The notes: a model not told the origin generated them from the sequence alone. A DNA stretch of 64,000 nt from Fimenecus sp045602655 (GCA_045602655.1 JAZSBY010000014.1:13922-77921), one strand, 5' to 3'. Numbered from the stretch's first letter, positions 1 through 9,036 are shown. Made by a program: numbers and translations.

Positions 1-45
1 ATGTGGATATTTCGAGTTGCCGTAACGCAGTATCACGGAAAATTA
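1..45. repeat. Possible edge copy of an interspersed repeat
   Basis: The last ~22 bases resemble the right end of the repeat at 6196-6274 (shared core ACG-AGTAT-ACGGAAAA). It lies directly 3' of the iolA stop codon, the same relative position as the other two copies. Similarity is lost further left, so this is a weak or diverged copy. Confidence 0.35.
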
Positions 46-52
46 GCACAAA

Positions 53-1561
53 TTAGATTGTGCCGTCCCAAGTTGAAACGGTTGTATTCTTCTTTTCTTC
101 CTCATCAAACCAGTGCTGTGTAACTGCCTTTGATTCTGTGTAGAAACGGTATGCATCCTTGCCTAAGCAATGTAAATCACCAAAGAATGACTGCTTATGA
201 CCTGAGAATGGGAAGAAACCAACTGGTACAGGAATACCAACATTGATACCAACCTGACCACCGTCTGTGTAACGAGCAAACTGACGAGCCCAATAACCAC
301 TCTGTGTGTAAATAACAGAACCGTTTGCATAAGGGTTATCGTTCATAATCTTAAGACCCTCGTGGAAGTCCTTGCAACGCTTAATGCAAAGAACCGGTCC
401 GAATACTTCTTCGTCACCGATTGTCATATCAGCTGTAACCTTATCAAAGATTGTAGGTCCGATGAAGTAACCGTTTTCGTAGCCTTCAACTTTAACATCA
501 CGACCGTCAAGAACAAGTTCTGCACCCTCGTCAATACCCTTCTGAATATCAGCAAGAACTTCTTCATAATGTTTCTTATACGTAATAGGTCCGAGTTTTG
601 ATGTCTTTTCCCAAGATGGACCAACCTTAATATTCTTTGCTTGTTTAACAAGCTCTGCAACAAACTTATCTGCGATTGCTTCTTCAACAACACAGCAAGT
701 GAGAGCCATACAACGCTGACCTGCACAGCCGTAAGCAGAGTTGATAACACCTGCAACTGTTCTTTCGAGTGCACAGTCTGACATAACCAAAGCGTGGTTT
801 TTAGCCTGAGTAAGAGCCTGACAACGCTTACCTGCTGCAGCTGCACGAGAATAAACCTTAAGGCCAACAGGAGTTGAACCAACAAATGTGATACCCTTAA
901 CATCAGGGTGGTCAAGAATTGTATTTACTTCGTTTCTTGAGCAAGTGATAACATTGATAACACCGTCAGGAACGCCTGCTTCTTTATAAATTGCAGCAAA
1001 TTTCATTGCTGTTTTTGGTGTAAGAGATGCTGCTTTGAGGACCATTGTATTACCTGTTGCAATACAAGTCGGAGCCATCCAACCAAACGGAATCATTGCA
1101 GGAAAGTTAACAGGAACGATACCTGCGAATACACCAAGAGGCTCACGATATTTAACTGTGTCATAACCGCTTGAAGCATCCATAAGGCTTTCACCCATCA
1201 TAAGAGATGGAACATGAGTTGCAAGTTCTGTACCCTCTTTTGCTTTAAGAACATCACCTTCTGCTTCGCCCCAGACTTTACCGTTTTCACAAGCAACGCA
1301 CATTGTAAGTTCTTCCATATCACGGATAATAAGTTCACGGATTTTATAAAGAATCTGTGCTCTCTTGATTGCAGGAGTTGCTCTCCAACCCGGATATGCT
1401 TTCTTTGCAGCCTCGATTGCTTCAAGAACTTCATCATTTGTACAGCAAGGTGCTTGTCCTACAACTTCACCTGTGCTTGGATTGTGAAGGTCATACCAAA
1501 CATCTGTTTTTGAATCTTTGAACTGACCGTTCACGAAATATTGTAATTTTTCTACTGCCAT
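53..1561 (-). CDS. iolA: Methylmalonate/malonate-semialdehyde dehydrogenase
   Basis: A 502-residue aldehyde dehydrogenase of the CoA-acylating methylmalonate-semialdehyde family. It oxidises malonate semialdehyde, the end product of the inositol route, to acetyl-CoA, CO2 and NADH in the cytosol. The NFP motif (162-164) and the catalytic Cys284 in GQRCMAL are visible, and so is the family-typical AKNH stretch around 253-256, where ordinary aldehyde dehydrogenases carry the glutamate-containing ELGGK segment. Length is normal for the family. It starts at an ATG preceded by AAGGAG and is the last iol gene in view, 73 bases after iolE. Assignment is strong because of the neighbouring iol genes; without them mmsA of valine catabolism would be the alternative. 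Confidence 0.95.
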   Translation of the reverse strand: MAVEKLQYFVNGQFKDSKTDVWYDLHNPSTGEVVGQAPCCTNDEVLEAIEAAKKAYPGWRATPAIKRAQILYKIRELIIRDMEELTMCVACENGKVWGEAEGDVLKAKEGTELATHVPSLMMGESLMDASSGYDTVKYREPLGVFAGIVPVNFPAMIPFGWMAPTCIATGNTMVLKAASLTPKTAMKFAAIYKEAGVPDGVINVITCSRNEVNTILDHPDVKGITFVGSTPVGLKVYSRAAAAGKRCQALTQAKNHALVMSDCALERTVAGVINSAYGCAGQRCMALTCCVVEEAIADKFVAELVKQAKNIKVGPSWEKTSKLGPITYKKHYEEVLADIQKGIDEGAELVLDGRDVKVEGYENGYFIGPTIFDKVTADMTIGDEEVFGPVLCIKRCKDFHEGLKIMNDNPYANGSVIYTQSGYWARQFARYTDGGQVGINVGIPVPVGFFPFSGHKQSFFGDLHCLGKDAYRFYTESKAVTQHWFDEEEKKNTTVSTWDGTI

Positions 1562-1599
1562 TTTACTTTCTCCTTAATTGGATTGATTGTTTATTTCTT

Positions 1600-1627
1600 C
1601 GGGCAGGCACGAAGACCTGCCCCTACA
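1600..1627. repeat. Short palindrome, GGGCAGG..CCTGCCC type
   Basis: The iolE-iolA gap holds a hairpin with arms GGGCAGG and CCTGCCC followed by CTAC. A palindrome of the same design, also ending in GCCCTAC, lies at 14356-14379. These look like members of a small dispersed palindromic repeat family; a role in mRNA processing is only a guess. Confidence 0.5.
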
Positions 1628-1634
1628 TTTCTAA

Positions 1635-2528
1635 TTATAAACCAGAAACCTCATTGATGTATTTACGAGCTTTTAAAGCGTACTCGAATGGGTTAGCAAT
1701 TGCAGGGTCCTGCTCTGCTTCAACAAGAACATATCCTTCATAGCCTGTTTCTTCAAGAACATCGAAAACCGGTTTGAAGTCGATTACGCCGTCACCGGGA
1801 ACTGTGAAAGCACCTGCACGAACACCCTGTAAGAAACTCATTTTTTCTGCCTTAACACGTGCCACAACATCGGGACGAATGTCTTTGAGATGTACATGAC
1901 GGATTCTCTTTGCGTACTTTTTGAGAACTGCCATATAGTCTTCGCCACAATATGCAAGGTGTCCTGTGTCGAAAAGAAGACCGAAAAGTTCAGGGTCTGT
2001 GTTTTCCATCATTCTGTCGATTTCTGCTGCTGTCTGAACAACTGTACCCATGTGGTGATGGAAACAAAGTTGGATTCCCATATCTTTTGCAACTTTACCA
2101 AGTTTGTTAATGCCTGTGCAAAGCATATCCCATTCTTCGTCATTCATAACATATTTGTCATCAAAGATTGATTTGTCTGTGCCTTGAATTGAATGACCCT
2201 GTTCTGAAATACCAACAACCTTTGCACCCATTTCTTTAAGGAATGTGATATGCTCGATAAAGTCTTTTTCAACTTCTTCATAAGGTTTTGTAATAAGAAA
2301 ACTTGAGAACCAAGCATTGCAAATCTGCATACCACGAAGTTCAAGAGCCTTTTTTAGAACCTTTGTATCTCTTGGGTACTTGTTACCAACTTCACAACCT
2401 GTGAAACCTGCAAGTGCCATTTCAGAAATACACTGTTCAAATGTGTTTTCTGCACCTAAACCAGGCATATCGTCATTTGTCCAAGCGATTGGTGCAATAC
2501 CAAGTTTTACTTTGTTTTTATCAAGCAT
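1635..2528 (-). CDS. iolE: myo-Inosose-2 dehydratase
   Basis: A sugar-phosphate isomerase/epimerase-like TIM barrel of about 297 residues that dehydrates 2-keto-myo-inositol to the trione substrate of IolD. The N-terminal KLGIAPIAWTNDD, the internal CFHHH and DTGHLAY segments (putative metal ligands), and the C-terminal LVEAEQDP are IolE hallmarks. The reading frame is open further upstream, but the start at MLDKNKV is preferred: AAGGAGAT lies 5 bases before it and overlaps the end of iolD, whose TGA is one base away. This implies translational coupling with iolD. A single catabolic transcript with the other iol genes is inferred. Confidence 0.94.
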   Translation of the reverse strand: MLDKNKVKLGIAPIAWTNDDMPGLGAENTFEQCISEMALAGFTGCEVGNKYPRDTKVLKKALELRGMQICNAWFSSFLITKPYEEVEKDFIEHITFLKEMGAKVVGISEQGHSIQGTDKSIFDDKYVMNDEEWDMLCTGINKLGKVAKDMGIQLCFHHHMGTVVQTAAEIDRMMENTDPELFGLLFDTGHLAYCGEDYMAVLKKYAKRIRHVHLKDIRPDVVARVKAEKMSFLQGVRAGAFTVPGDGVIDFKPVFDVLEETGYEGYVLVEAEQDPAIANPFEYALKARKYINEVSGL

Positions 2529-2529
2529 A

Positions 2530-4449
2530 TCAATATCTCCTTGCTTTATTTTTATTTTCTTCCTTCTCTGCGAAGGCATTGTTTACTTTTTCATTCTTTG
2601 AAACAGACGGAACACCCGTATGCCACCAAGCACCGTAGCCGTCGGTCATTGACTTTGGAAGAACTTTAATGTCAATAAGTGTTGAAACAGTCTGTTTCTG
2701 TGAATCAATAAGAGCGAATTCCAATTCTTCCATTGTTTTTGCTGTGTATGTCTTACAACCATAAGCTGCAGCTGCCATGGCAAAGTCAATTGGAATAAGG
2801 TCACCTAAAAGTTCACCATTGTCATCTCTGTAACGGAACTCTGTTGCAAGATTACCGATGCCGTTTGACATCTGAAGATTGTTAATACAACCGAAACCGC
2901 TGTTATCAAAAAGAAGAACATTGATTTTCTTGTTCTCTTGAATTGATGTAACAAGTTCAGAATGAAGCATTAAGTAACTACCGTCACCACACATTGCATA
3001 GGATTCACATTCAGGATGAGCCATCTTACTACCCAATGCACCTGCGATTTCATAACCCATGCAGGAATAACCATATTCCATATTGTATGAATAACGGCTG
3101 TCAGATGTCCACATTCTCTGAAGACATCCCGGAAGCGAACCTGCTGCACCTGTGCAAAGAGCATCTGCAGGAATGAGTTTACGGATAAGTGCAATAGCTG
3201 AGGTCTGTGTAATCACACCACCGATTTTTTCAACAAATTCAGGGATTGTCTTTTCATCACGAGCAGCGATAAGTGGCTTAAAATTCTCATCGTAGTTATA
3301 GTTTGCAAGGAATTCCATTTCCTTATCCCAACCGTCTTTAGCATCCTTAATTTCTGTTGTGTATGTTGATTTATAACCTGCTTTGCGAAGTTCATCACCT
3401 AAAGCGAGGATACCAAGCTTAGCATCTGCAACCATTTTAACTGCATCGAGTTTATAAGCATCAAAACGGGATGTGTTAATTGTTACCATCTTAACATCGT
3501 CTTTGAAAAGTGATTTTGAAGCAGTTGTAAAGTCAGAGAAACGAGTACCGATACCGATTACCACATCCGCATCTTTTGCCATTACATTACCTGCTGAATT
3601 ACCTGTAACACCAAGGCCACCAAGGTTATATTTGTCTGATGAAAGACAAGCAGTTTTACCACTCTGTGTTTCTGCGAAAGGAATGTTGAATTCTGCACAG
3701 AACTTTTCAAGAGTTTCGCCTGCTTCTGAATAACGAACACCGCCACCACAGATTACAAGAGGTTTTTTAGCGTTTTTAACAACATCTACAACATCCTGGA
3801 GTTCTTCTGTTGCCACCGGCATACGAACAATTTTATGTACTCTCTTTGCGAAGAATGAATCGGGGTAATCATAGCTTTCACCCTCAACATCCTGACAAAG
3901 ACAAATTGCAACTGCACCTGCATTTGCTGTATCCGTCAATGCTCTCATAGCGTTCATCATCGCAGACATTAACTGTTCAGGACGACTGATTCTGTCCCAG
4001 TATCTTGTAACTGCCTTGTAAGCATCATTTGTTGTTGTTGCAAGTGAATTCTCCTGCTCAAACTGCTGAAGAACAGGGTCGGGCTGACGAGTTGAGAATG
4101 TGTCGGCAGGGAACAAAAGAAGTGGCACATTGTTAACAGTTGCAGTTGCTGCTGCAGTAATCATATTAGCAGCACCGGGACCTATGGAAGATGCACAAGC
4201 GATAATCTTTCTTCTGTTGTTCATCTTTGCAAAGGCTGTTGCAACATGTGCCATACCCTGCTCATTTTTGCCCTGATACACCTTGAGTCCTCCCTTGTCA
4301 GAGTCAAGTGCTTCACCAAGTCCTAAAACAATACCGTGACCGAAAACCGTAAAAATTCCGTCAACGAACTTTGTTTCAACACCGTCAAATGACACATACT
4401 GATTGTCAAGGAATTTAACAAGTGCCTGAGCCATTGTCATTTTTGCCAT
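2530..4449 (-). CDS. iolD: 3D-(3,5/4)-Trihydroxycyclohexane-1,2-dione hydrolase
   Basis: A 639-residue thiamine-diphosphate enzyme that opens the inositol ring by hydrolysis to 5-deoxy-glucuronate. Three regions in the order usual for the acetolactate synthase superfamily are visible: an N-terminal pyrimidine-binding domain, a central domain (GGGVRYSEAG near residue 235) and a C-terminal diphosphate-binding domain with GDGSYLM followed by an FDNSG motif, the GDG..N thiamine-diphosphate signature. Length fits IolD (about 640) and exceeds most acetolactate synthases. The start ATG has AGGTGAT upstream. It lies between iolB, after a 214-base gap with an inverted-repeat element, and iolE. Confidence 0.95.
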   Translation of the reverse strand: MAKMTMAQALVKFLDNQYVSFDGVETKFVDGIFTVFGHGIVLGLGEALDSDKGGLKVYQGKNEQGMAHVATAFAKMNNRRKIIACASSIGPGAANMITAAATATVNNVPLLLFPADTFSTRQPDPVLQQFEQENSLATTTNDAYKAVTRYWDRISRPEQLMSAMMNAMRALTDTANAGAVAICLCQDVEGESYDYPDSFFAKRVHKIVRMPVATEELQDVVDVVKNAKKPLVICGGGVRYSEAGETLEKFCAEFNIPFAETQSGKTACLSSDKYNLGGLGVTGNSAGNVMAKDADVVIGIGTRFSDFTTASKSLFKDDVKMVTINTSRFDAYKLDAVKMVADAKLGILALGDELRKAGYKSTYTTEIKDAKDGWDKEMEFLANYNYDENFKPLIAARDEKTIPEFVEKIGGVITQTSAIALIRKLIPADALCTGAAGSLPGCLQRMWTSDSRYSYNMEYGYSCMGYEIAGALGSKMAHPECESYAMCGDGSYLMLHSELVTSIQENKKINVLLFDNSGFGCINNLQMSNGIGNLATEFRYRDDNGELLGDLIPIDFAMAAAAYGCKTYTAKTMEELEFALIDSQKQTVSTLIDIKVLPKSMTDGYGAWWHTGVPSVSKNEKVNNAFAEKEENKNKARRY

Positions 4450-4489
4450 AATATCACCTCTATAAAATATCCAATAACTTATATTTTTT

Positions 4490-4650
4490 ATTATTTAGTA
4501 ACTGCTGAATAAATTGTGGTATGCGAATTAACGAGATAAATTTTAAAGAAATTTGTTATTAAACCGTAGGTAATACTTTGTGTATTGCCGAGGATTTAGG
4601 GACAAATTTATAAAAAATTAGCCGTTAAGTCAAATGCCTAAAATTTATGA
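4490..4650. repeat. Nested inverted-repeat element in the iolB-iolD gap
   Basis: This 214-base non-coding gap inside the iol operon can fold as nested hairpins. Visible arms are GGTAATAC...GTATTGCC in the centre and GAAATTTGT...GACAAATTT around it. Its left end (GTAACTGCTGAATAAAT, 4499-4515) resembles 8314-8352. It looks like a small non-autonomous palindromic repeat. Whether it attenuates transcription between iolB and iolD is unknown. Confidence 0.45.
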
Positions 4651-4663
4651 GGTAGTTACCTTT

Positions 4664-5431
4664 TTATACATCAAGGAGCCACTTGTGCTCCGGAGCATCT
4701 ATTCGTGTTTTAATCCAAGGGTCGCCATCAAGATGCCTAATCATCCACACATAGCACATTGAGTAGCCCGGCGCAGCAACCTGCTGGTGTGTTTTCATTG
4801 GTGTGATACAAAGTACACCTTGGTCTTCAACTTTGTAGCAGTCATCACCATTAAAGCCTACACCAAATCCCTGTGGTTTATCGAATTCATAATAATAAAC
4901 TTCGGGTTGTGGATGATAATGTGGTGGATAACTTGACCAGCAACCCGGTTTATGGATAACCTCACCTAAAACCATATTTGAATATGGTGCATTTTCATAA
5001 TCAAAGAGAGTCAGCACCTGACGGTGTGCAGTGCCGTTCCACTGGTCCTTGCCAAACTCCTGAAGAATTACATTTTCAGGGCTGTACCAGACGAAGCCGA
5101 AATCATTTTCATTATCTGTCTGCTGAATGAGAATTCTTGAATCTGCATTTGCAGTAACAGTAACTGTGTTATTCTTTGAAAAATGAACACAATATGGTCT
5201 GTCAGCAAACTGATTCTTTCTTTTTGCATTCACTGTTTTACCGTCAAAGTTATATGTTACATCACCTGAAAGCAAAAGAATTGCAGTTTCGTTATTCTCG
5301 TCGCAGATTGTAACACTCTCACCTGTTTTGAGAATTTTTGTTTTGATGTTCATGAGCATATCAGCATTTTTGCCATTCATCTCACAAAGGATTTTTTCGT
5401 TGTTTACATCAAATTTTGGATTTTCGTACAT
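4664..5431 (-). CDS. iolB: 5-Deoxy-glucuronate isomerase
   Basis: A 255-residue bicupin-like enzyme converting 5-deoxy-D-glucuronate to 5-keto-2-deoxy-D-gluconate, the substrate of IolC. The metal-binding signature is visible in the C-terminal half: PPHYHPQPEVYYYEF (around 170-184), with further conserved segments GVGFNGDDCY and the terminal DPWIKTRID. Length is slightly under the usual ~270. AGGTGATA precedes the ATG. It sits 17 bases downstream of the SanA-like gene and upstream of iolD in the same direction. Confidence 0.93.
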   Translation of the reverse strand: MYENPKFDVNNEKILCEMNGKNADMLMNIKTKILKTGESVTICDENNETAILLLSGDVTYNFDGKTVNAKRKNQFADRPYCVHFSKNNTVTVTANADSRILIQQTDNENDFGFVWYSPENVILQEFGKDQWNGTAHRQVLTLFDYENAPYSNMVLGEVIHKPGCWSSYPPHYHPQPEVYYYEFDKPQGFGVGFNGDDCYKVEDQGVLCITPMKTHQQVAAPGYSMCYVWMIRHLDGDPWIKTRIDAPEHKWLLDV

Positions 5432-5447
5432 ATTATCACCTGTCTGT

Positions 5448-6140
5448 TTATACTTTATCTTTATCGTCAGTTAACGAACCGCTTGCACTTATTGGTATTG
5501 CCTCACCTAAATATGTTGGTTCGGGTTCTACTATACAATAAAAGAAATCTTTTACTCTTGCCAATGCCTCACGGACATCGTTGTGAATGGGATATTCCAA
5601 TCTGTCAGCTGCGAAACCGTAAGCGTCAATTCCAAGCTTTCTCGCATTATAAACTGCACGATATAAATGATATTTTTGAGTGACAATTACCATTTTTTCA
5701 ACTTGGAAGATATCTCTTGCTCTATACATTGATTCATAAGTTGAGAAACCTGCGTGGTCCATAAAGACATTGTCGGCAAGAACACCATTCTCTGTTGCAA
5801 CCTCTTTCATTTTGTTGACTTCGTCATATTCTTTTCTGCCGTGGTCACCACTCATAAGCAGTTTTTCTGAACATCCTGTTTCGTAGGCTTTAAGACCAAA
5901 GTCGAGTCTTTCCTGGAGCATTGGTGACGGCTCACCATCCCAAAGACCTGCACCCAAAACCATTATGCAGTCAAAATTTTCATTTTTCAGGTCTTCTTCT
6001 GTTAAAATGTAGTCTCCGACATAAGAAATCATATAGGCGTTAATGCCCACAACGGCTACCCCACCGAGCAAACAAGCACAAAGAATTGTAATTATTACCC
6101 CTTTTAATACTTTGTTTTTTAATAATTTCTTAATCATCAT
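5448..6140 (-). CDS. SanA/YdcF-type DUF218 membrane protein
   Basis: About 230 residues: a short basic N-terminus, one membrane segment (roughly residues 13-37 of the longest reading), then an extracytoplasmic DUF218 domain with VLGAGLWDG, the LMSGDHGR segment and TQKYHLYRA. These match the SanA/YdcF family, linked in Enterobacteria to envelope barrier function. The longest reading starts at GTG (6146). ATG codons at 6140 or 6137 are likelier, because GGTGA lies just upstream. It interrupts the iol operon between iolC and iolB, which is unusual. Biochemical activity of the family is unsettled, and a link to inositol use is only positional. Confidence 0.82.
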   Translation of the reverse strand: MMIKKLLKNKVLKGVIITILCACLLGGVAVVGINAYMISYVGDYILTEEDLKNENFDCIMVLGAGLWDGEPSPMLQERLDFGLKAYETGCSEKLLMSGDHGRKEYDEVNKMKEVATENGVLADNVFMDHAGFSTYESMYRARDIFQVEKMVIVTQKYHLYRAVYNARKLGIDAYGFAADRLEYPIHNDVREALARVKDFFYCIVEPEPTYLGEAIPISASGSLTDDKDKV

Positions 6141-6195
6141 ATTCACCGATTTAATTAAAACAATTTCTAATGGAACACATTATTTTTGAGCAGAT

Positions 6196-6274
6196 TTTTC
6201 GTAAGACAATGTTGCCGAGGTGAAGTTGTATCGGGTATACCACGAACCGAAAGCAACGAAGTATTACGGAAAAG
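6196..6274. repeat. Interspersed ~80-bp repeat, copy A
   Basis: About 80% identical by eye to 17763-17840, with shared blocks AAGACAATGT, GAAGTTGTATC, GGTATACCACGA, CCGAAAGC and ACGAAGTATT-CGGAAAA. The ends form an imperfect inverted repeat. It is intergenic, ending 13 bases from the iolC stop codon. It is probably a REP- or MITE-like element. Confidence 0.75.
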
Positions 6275-6287
6275 ATGCCAAAAAGAA

Positions 6288-7304
6288 TCAAGCACGAGCT
6301 ATCATTTCGCCATATTCTTCTTTTTCTTTTTTGATAAATTCTTTAACAGCATCAACTGTTGGCATATCCTGTGAGCAAGCGTGACTTGCTACAAGCATAG
6401 CAGCAGAAGCAGAACCGAATTCAAGTGCATCAATAATCTCCCAGCCTTCAAAAATACCGTAAAGGAACGCACTTGCATATCCGTCGCCACCACCGAAGGA
6501 TTTAAGAAGTTTTACCGGGAATGGCTTGATTGAATAACTTTCTCCATCATTTGTATATGCTGTTGAGCCTTCTTTTCCGTGTTTGATGATTACTATTTTA
6601 GCATTCTGTGAGTGCCAGTATGCTGCAGACTCTTTGTCAGTCATACCAACCTTGATGAATTTCTCTGTAAGGTCATATTCTTCACGAGAACCAAGAATAA
6701 TGTCAGCTTCACGAGCAACTGAAGAATAGTAAATTGCGATTTCATCACTATTTTTCCAGTTGTATGCACGATAGTCAATGTCAAAAATTACAGGCACTCC
6801 GTTTTTCTTTGCCAATGCAACTGCTTTGAGAGCTGCTTCTCTTGACGGACTCTCTGCAAGGGCAGTACCGGAAATGAGAATTGCCTTTGCTTTGTTAATA
6901 TATTCTTCGTCAATGTCAGCAACATCTAATTTGAGGTCTGCAGCCTCGTTACGATACATAACGATTGAGCTTTCTGTTTCAGACTTGATTTCTGTAAATG
7001 TAAGTCCGATTTTTTCGCCATTTTCGCAACGCTTGATATGAGAAATATCAATGCCCTCATTTGCAAAATAATCAGTCACGAATGTGCCGAGTTGGTCATC
7101 AGAAACTCTTGCAAAAAAACCGCATTTTTTTCCAAGACGAGCAAGACCAACTGCAATATTTGCAGGTGAGCCACCTAAATATCTTTTAAATGTTGTGCTT
7201 TCATTAAGTGGACAATAATAGTCAACAGGGTTTAAGTCAACTGCCACTCTGCCTAAAAGGATTAAGTCAAATTCTTTGTTGTTGTCAAATTCAATGTATT
7301 TCAT
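6288..7304 (-). CDS. iolC: 5-Dehydro-2-deoxygluconokinase
   Basis: A PfkB/ribokinase-family kinase of about 338 residues that phosphorylates 5-keto-2-deoxygluconate with ATP. Visible are the N-terminal LGRVAVDLNP, the GGSPANIAVGLARLG substrate-binding motif, and the C-terminal FGGGDGYASAF motif that holds the catalytic Asp. An upstream ATG at 7310 has no room for a ribosome binding site. The ATG at 7304 lies six bases after GGAGAG and just past the iolJ TGA (7307-7309), so coupling to iolJ is likely. Specificity is assigned from the iol context. Confidence 0.93.
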   Translation of the reverse strand: MKYIEFDNNKEFDLILLGRVAVDLNPVDYYCPLNESTTFKRYLGGSPANIAVGLARLGKKCGFFARVSDDQLGTFVTDYFANEGIDISHIKRCENGEKIGLTFTEIKSETESSIVMYRNEAADLKLDVADIDEEYINKAKAILISGTALAESPSREAALKAVALAKKNGVPVIFDIDYRAYNWKNSDEIAIYYSSVAREADIILGSREEYDLTEKFIKVGMTDKESAAYWHSQNAKIVIIKHGKEGSTAYTNDGESYSIKPFPVKLLKSFGGGDGYASAFLYGIFEGWEIIDALEFGSASAAMLVASHACSQDMPTVDAVKEFIKKEKEEYGEMIARA

Positions 7305-7306
7305 AA

Positions 7307-8149
7307 TCATCTCTCCATAAAACTGAATACTTTAATATGCCTTTTAACATTTTCATAAACGCCAAGTGATTCCTGTTTGCTTAGGTCAAAATAGTTTGCC
7401 TTTTCAACTGTTTTGCAATATTCAAGAGCATATCTTGCGAGATTATCAAAACTTGCTGTGGCAATATTCACCTTGCGTACACCAAGCATAATTGCCTGCT
7501 GGAACATTTCATCTGTAATTCCTGTTCCACCGTGAAGAACAAGTGGTGTTTCAACCATTTTGCTAATGTCGTCAAGGACATCAAAACGCAGATTCGGAAG
7601 CACCGGATAATTCCCGTGGGCATTACCGATTGCAACTGCTAATGCGTCAACTCCTGTTTCATCACAGAAAAGTTTTGCATCGTCCGGATTGGTGCAAAGA
7701 ACTTCGTGAGCTGCACCATCACCCTCGTTACCACCTACTACACCGAGTTCAGCCTCCACTGTTGCACCGTATTTGTCAGCCATTTCACGGACAATTTTTA
7801 CAGCCTTGATGTTTTCTTCAAGTGGTAAGGTTGAGCCATCAAACATAACGGAAGTGAAGCCCATTTCCAATGCCTTTTGCACTGTTTCAATTTTCAAACC
7901 GTGGTCAAGGTGGACGGCGATATCAATCTTTGAATTCTTTGCCGCCGAAATCATCATTGGACCCATAAGTTCAAGGGGCGAATTTTTAAGACGGCATTCA
8001 GCAATCTGCAAGATTATTGGTGTGTTAAGCTCCTCTGCAGCAGCAACTGCACCCATAACCATCTCCATATTGCCAACACTGAAGGCACCTACGGCGATAT
8101 TGTTTTTCCGGGCATTTTCGAGGAGTTTTTTCATTGGTACCAAAGCCAA
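7307..8149 (-). CDS. iolJ: 6-Phospho-5-dehydro-2-deoxygluconate aldolase
   Basis: A class II, zinc-dependent fructose-bisphosphate-type aldolase of about 280 residues. In this operon it should cleave 2-deoxy-5-keto-gluconate-6-phosphate to DHAP and malonate semialdehyde. Family marks are VGAFSVGNMEM, VHLDHG (zinc His), VEAELGVVGG and LHGGTGI. The start is a TTG at 8149, giving the family-typical N-terminus M-ALVPMKKLL, with GGAG nine bases upstream; the frame extends to another TTG at 8164 and an in-frame ATG lies at 8134. It is the first gene of the iol operon, behind the promoter at 8187-8215. Confidence 0.9.
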   Translation of the reverse strand: MALVPMKKLLENARKNNIAVGAFSVGNMEMVMGAVAAAEELNTPIILQIAECRLKNSPLELMGPMMISAAKNSKIDIAVHLDHGLKIETVQKALEMGFTSVMFDGSTLPLEENIKAVKIVREMADKYGATVEAELGVVGGNEGDGAAHEVLCTNPDDAKLFCDETGVDALAVAIGNAHGNYPVLPNLRFDVLDDISKMVETPLVLHGGTGITDEMFQQAIMLGVRKVNIATASFDNLARYALEYCKTVEKANYFDLSKQESLGVYENVKRHIKVFSFMER

Positions 8150-8186
8150 AACAACCCACTCCAATCCATTTTATTATAATCAATTC

Positions 8187-8215
8187 ATTGTAACACTTTA
8201 CACGCACAAAATCAA
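8187..8215 (-). promoter_or_regulatory. Vegetative promoter of the iol operon
   Basis: On the minus strand, TTGATT (8210-8215), a 17-base spacer and TACAAT (8187-8192) lie about 38 bases before the iolJ TTG start. This is a near-consensus SigA-type promoter. No obvious IolR-like operator was recognised. Confidence 0.55.
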
Positions 8216-8260
8216 TGTTTTATAGGTAAAAAATAGCATTATTTTTCTGTATATAATTAC

Positions 8261-8300
8261 AAAAAAACAGTCCGCCAACCACTACGGTCAACGGACTGTT
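8261..8300 (-). terminator. Rho-independent terminator of the 8361-9858 genes
   Basis: On the minus strand, AACAGTCCG...CGGACTGTT is followed by seven Ts. It separates the membrane-protein pair from the iol operon promoter downstream. Confidence 0.85.
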
Positions 8301-8313
8301 GAATACATTCTTT

Positions 8314-8352
8314 ACGGTAACCGCTGATTAAATCGGGTTACGATTATCAACG
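8314..8352. repeat. Short repeat related to 4499-4535
   Basis: GGTAACCGCTGATTAAAT..GGTTACGATTATCAACG resembles the left part of the element at 4490-4650 (GTAACTGCTGAATAAAT..GGTATGCGAATTAACG). A GTAACCTCTGAA motif at 11110-11121 may be a third relative. All lie between genes. Confidence 0.4.
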
Positions 8353-8360
8353 GCTACTTT

Positions 8361-9035
8361 TTACTTAACCCACTTAAGCTTCCACATTGCAAAAGCACCA
8401 ACAACAGATGCTACAATACCCGGGAAGAGAAGAGTTCCTGCATCCAATCCCGGAGCTACAAGCAAGATGCCAAGCATAACAAGAATCGGAAAAACAGATA
8501 TTTTCCAATGCTTTGAGAAATAGCCTGCTGCCAACGCACCAAAAAGTGCCGGTTGAACCTGCTTGAATGCCGGCATTAAAAGCTCGCTGTTTGTAAATGA
8601 TGATAAGAAAGGCTTGAACACTAACACGCCAACTGCAATAATAGCAGTTGTAACGATAGAAGATGTTGCAATAGCAATTGTTGAAATCACTTCACCTTCC
8701 TCTGAATTTGCCTTAACCTTTGCACCCTCCATAGCACTTATTGCACAGGGAAGTTTAAGGTTTGTGATATTTCCTGTTACGAAAGAAAGATATGTACCAC
8801 CTGCACCCAGCATCGGTGTGTACACCAAAACCTCAATAACTGCAAGTGACCAATAAAGAGGAATAAGTTTCAAAAGTCCGCTCATAACGCCACTAAAGGA
8901 TGGCCACACATTCAAGTACAAGCAAATCGAAAGCGGGAACATAATAAGTACACAAAGAGCAGTAATGCTTGAAATTCTACCCCAAGTATGGACACGGTCA
9001 AAATATGTTCTCTCTGTTTTGTTAGCTTTCTTCAT
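8361..9035 (-). CDS. Multi-pass membrane protein, unknown function
   Basis: About 224 residues from the MKKANKTER start, which has GGAGGGG upstream; a longer frame starts inside the preceding gene. I see about six hydrophobic segments and an extended glycine-rich stretch (YTPMLGAGGTYLSFVTGN). The gene follows the DUF5058-like gene with its start two bases from that gene's TAA, so the two are almost certainly co-translated and probably form a heteromeric membrane complex, plausibly a transporter. No catalytic motif was recognised. Substrate is unknown; the lipase gene upstream is the only hint. Confidence 0.75.
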   Translation of the reverse strand: MKKANKTERTYFDRVHTWGRISSITALCVLIMFPLSICLYLNVWPSFSGVMSGLLKLIPLYWSLAVIEVLVYTPMLGAGGTYLSFVTGNITNLKLPCAISAMEGAKVKANSEEGEVISTIAIATSSIVTTAIIAVGVLVFKPFLSSFTNSELLMPAFKQVQPALFGALAAGYFSKHWKISVFPILVMLGILLVAPGLDAGTLLFPGIVASVVGAFAMWKLKWVK

Positions 9036-9036
9036 A

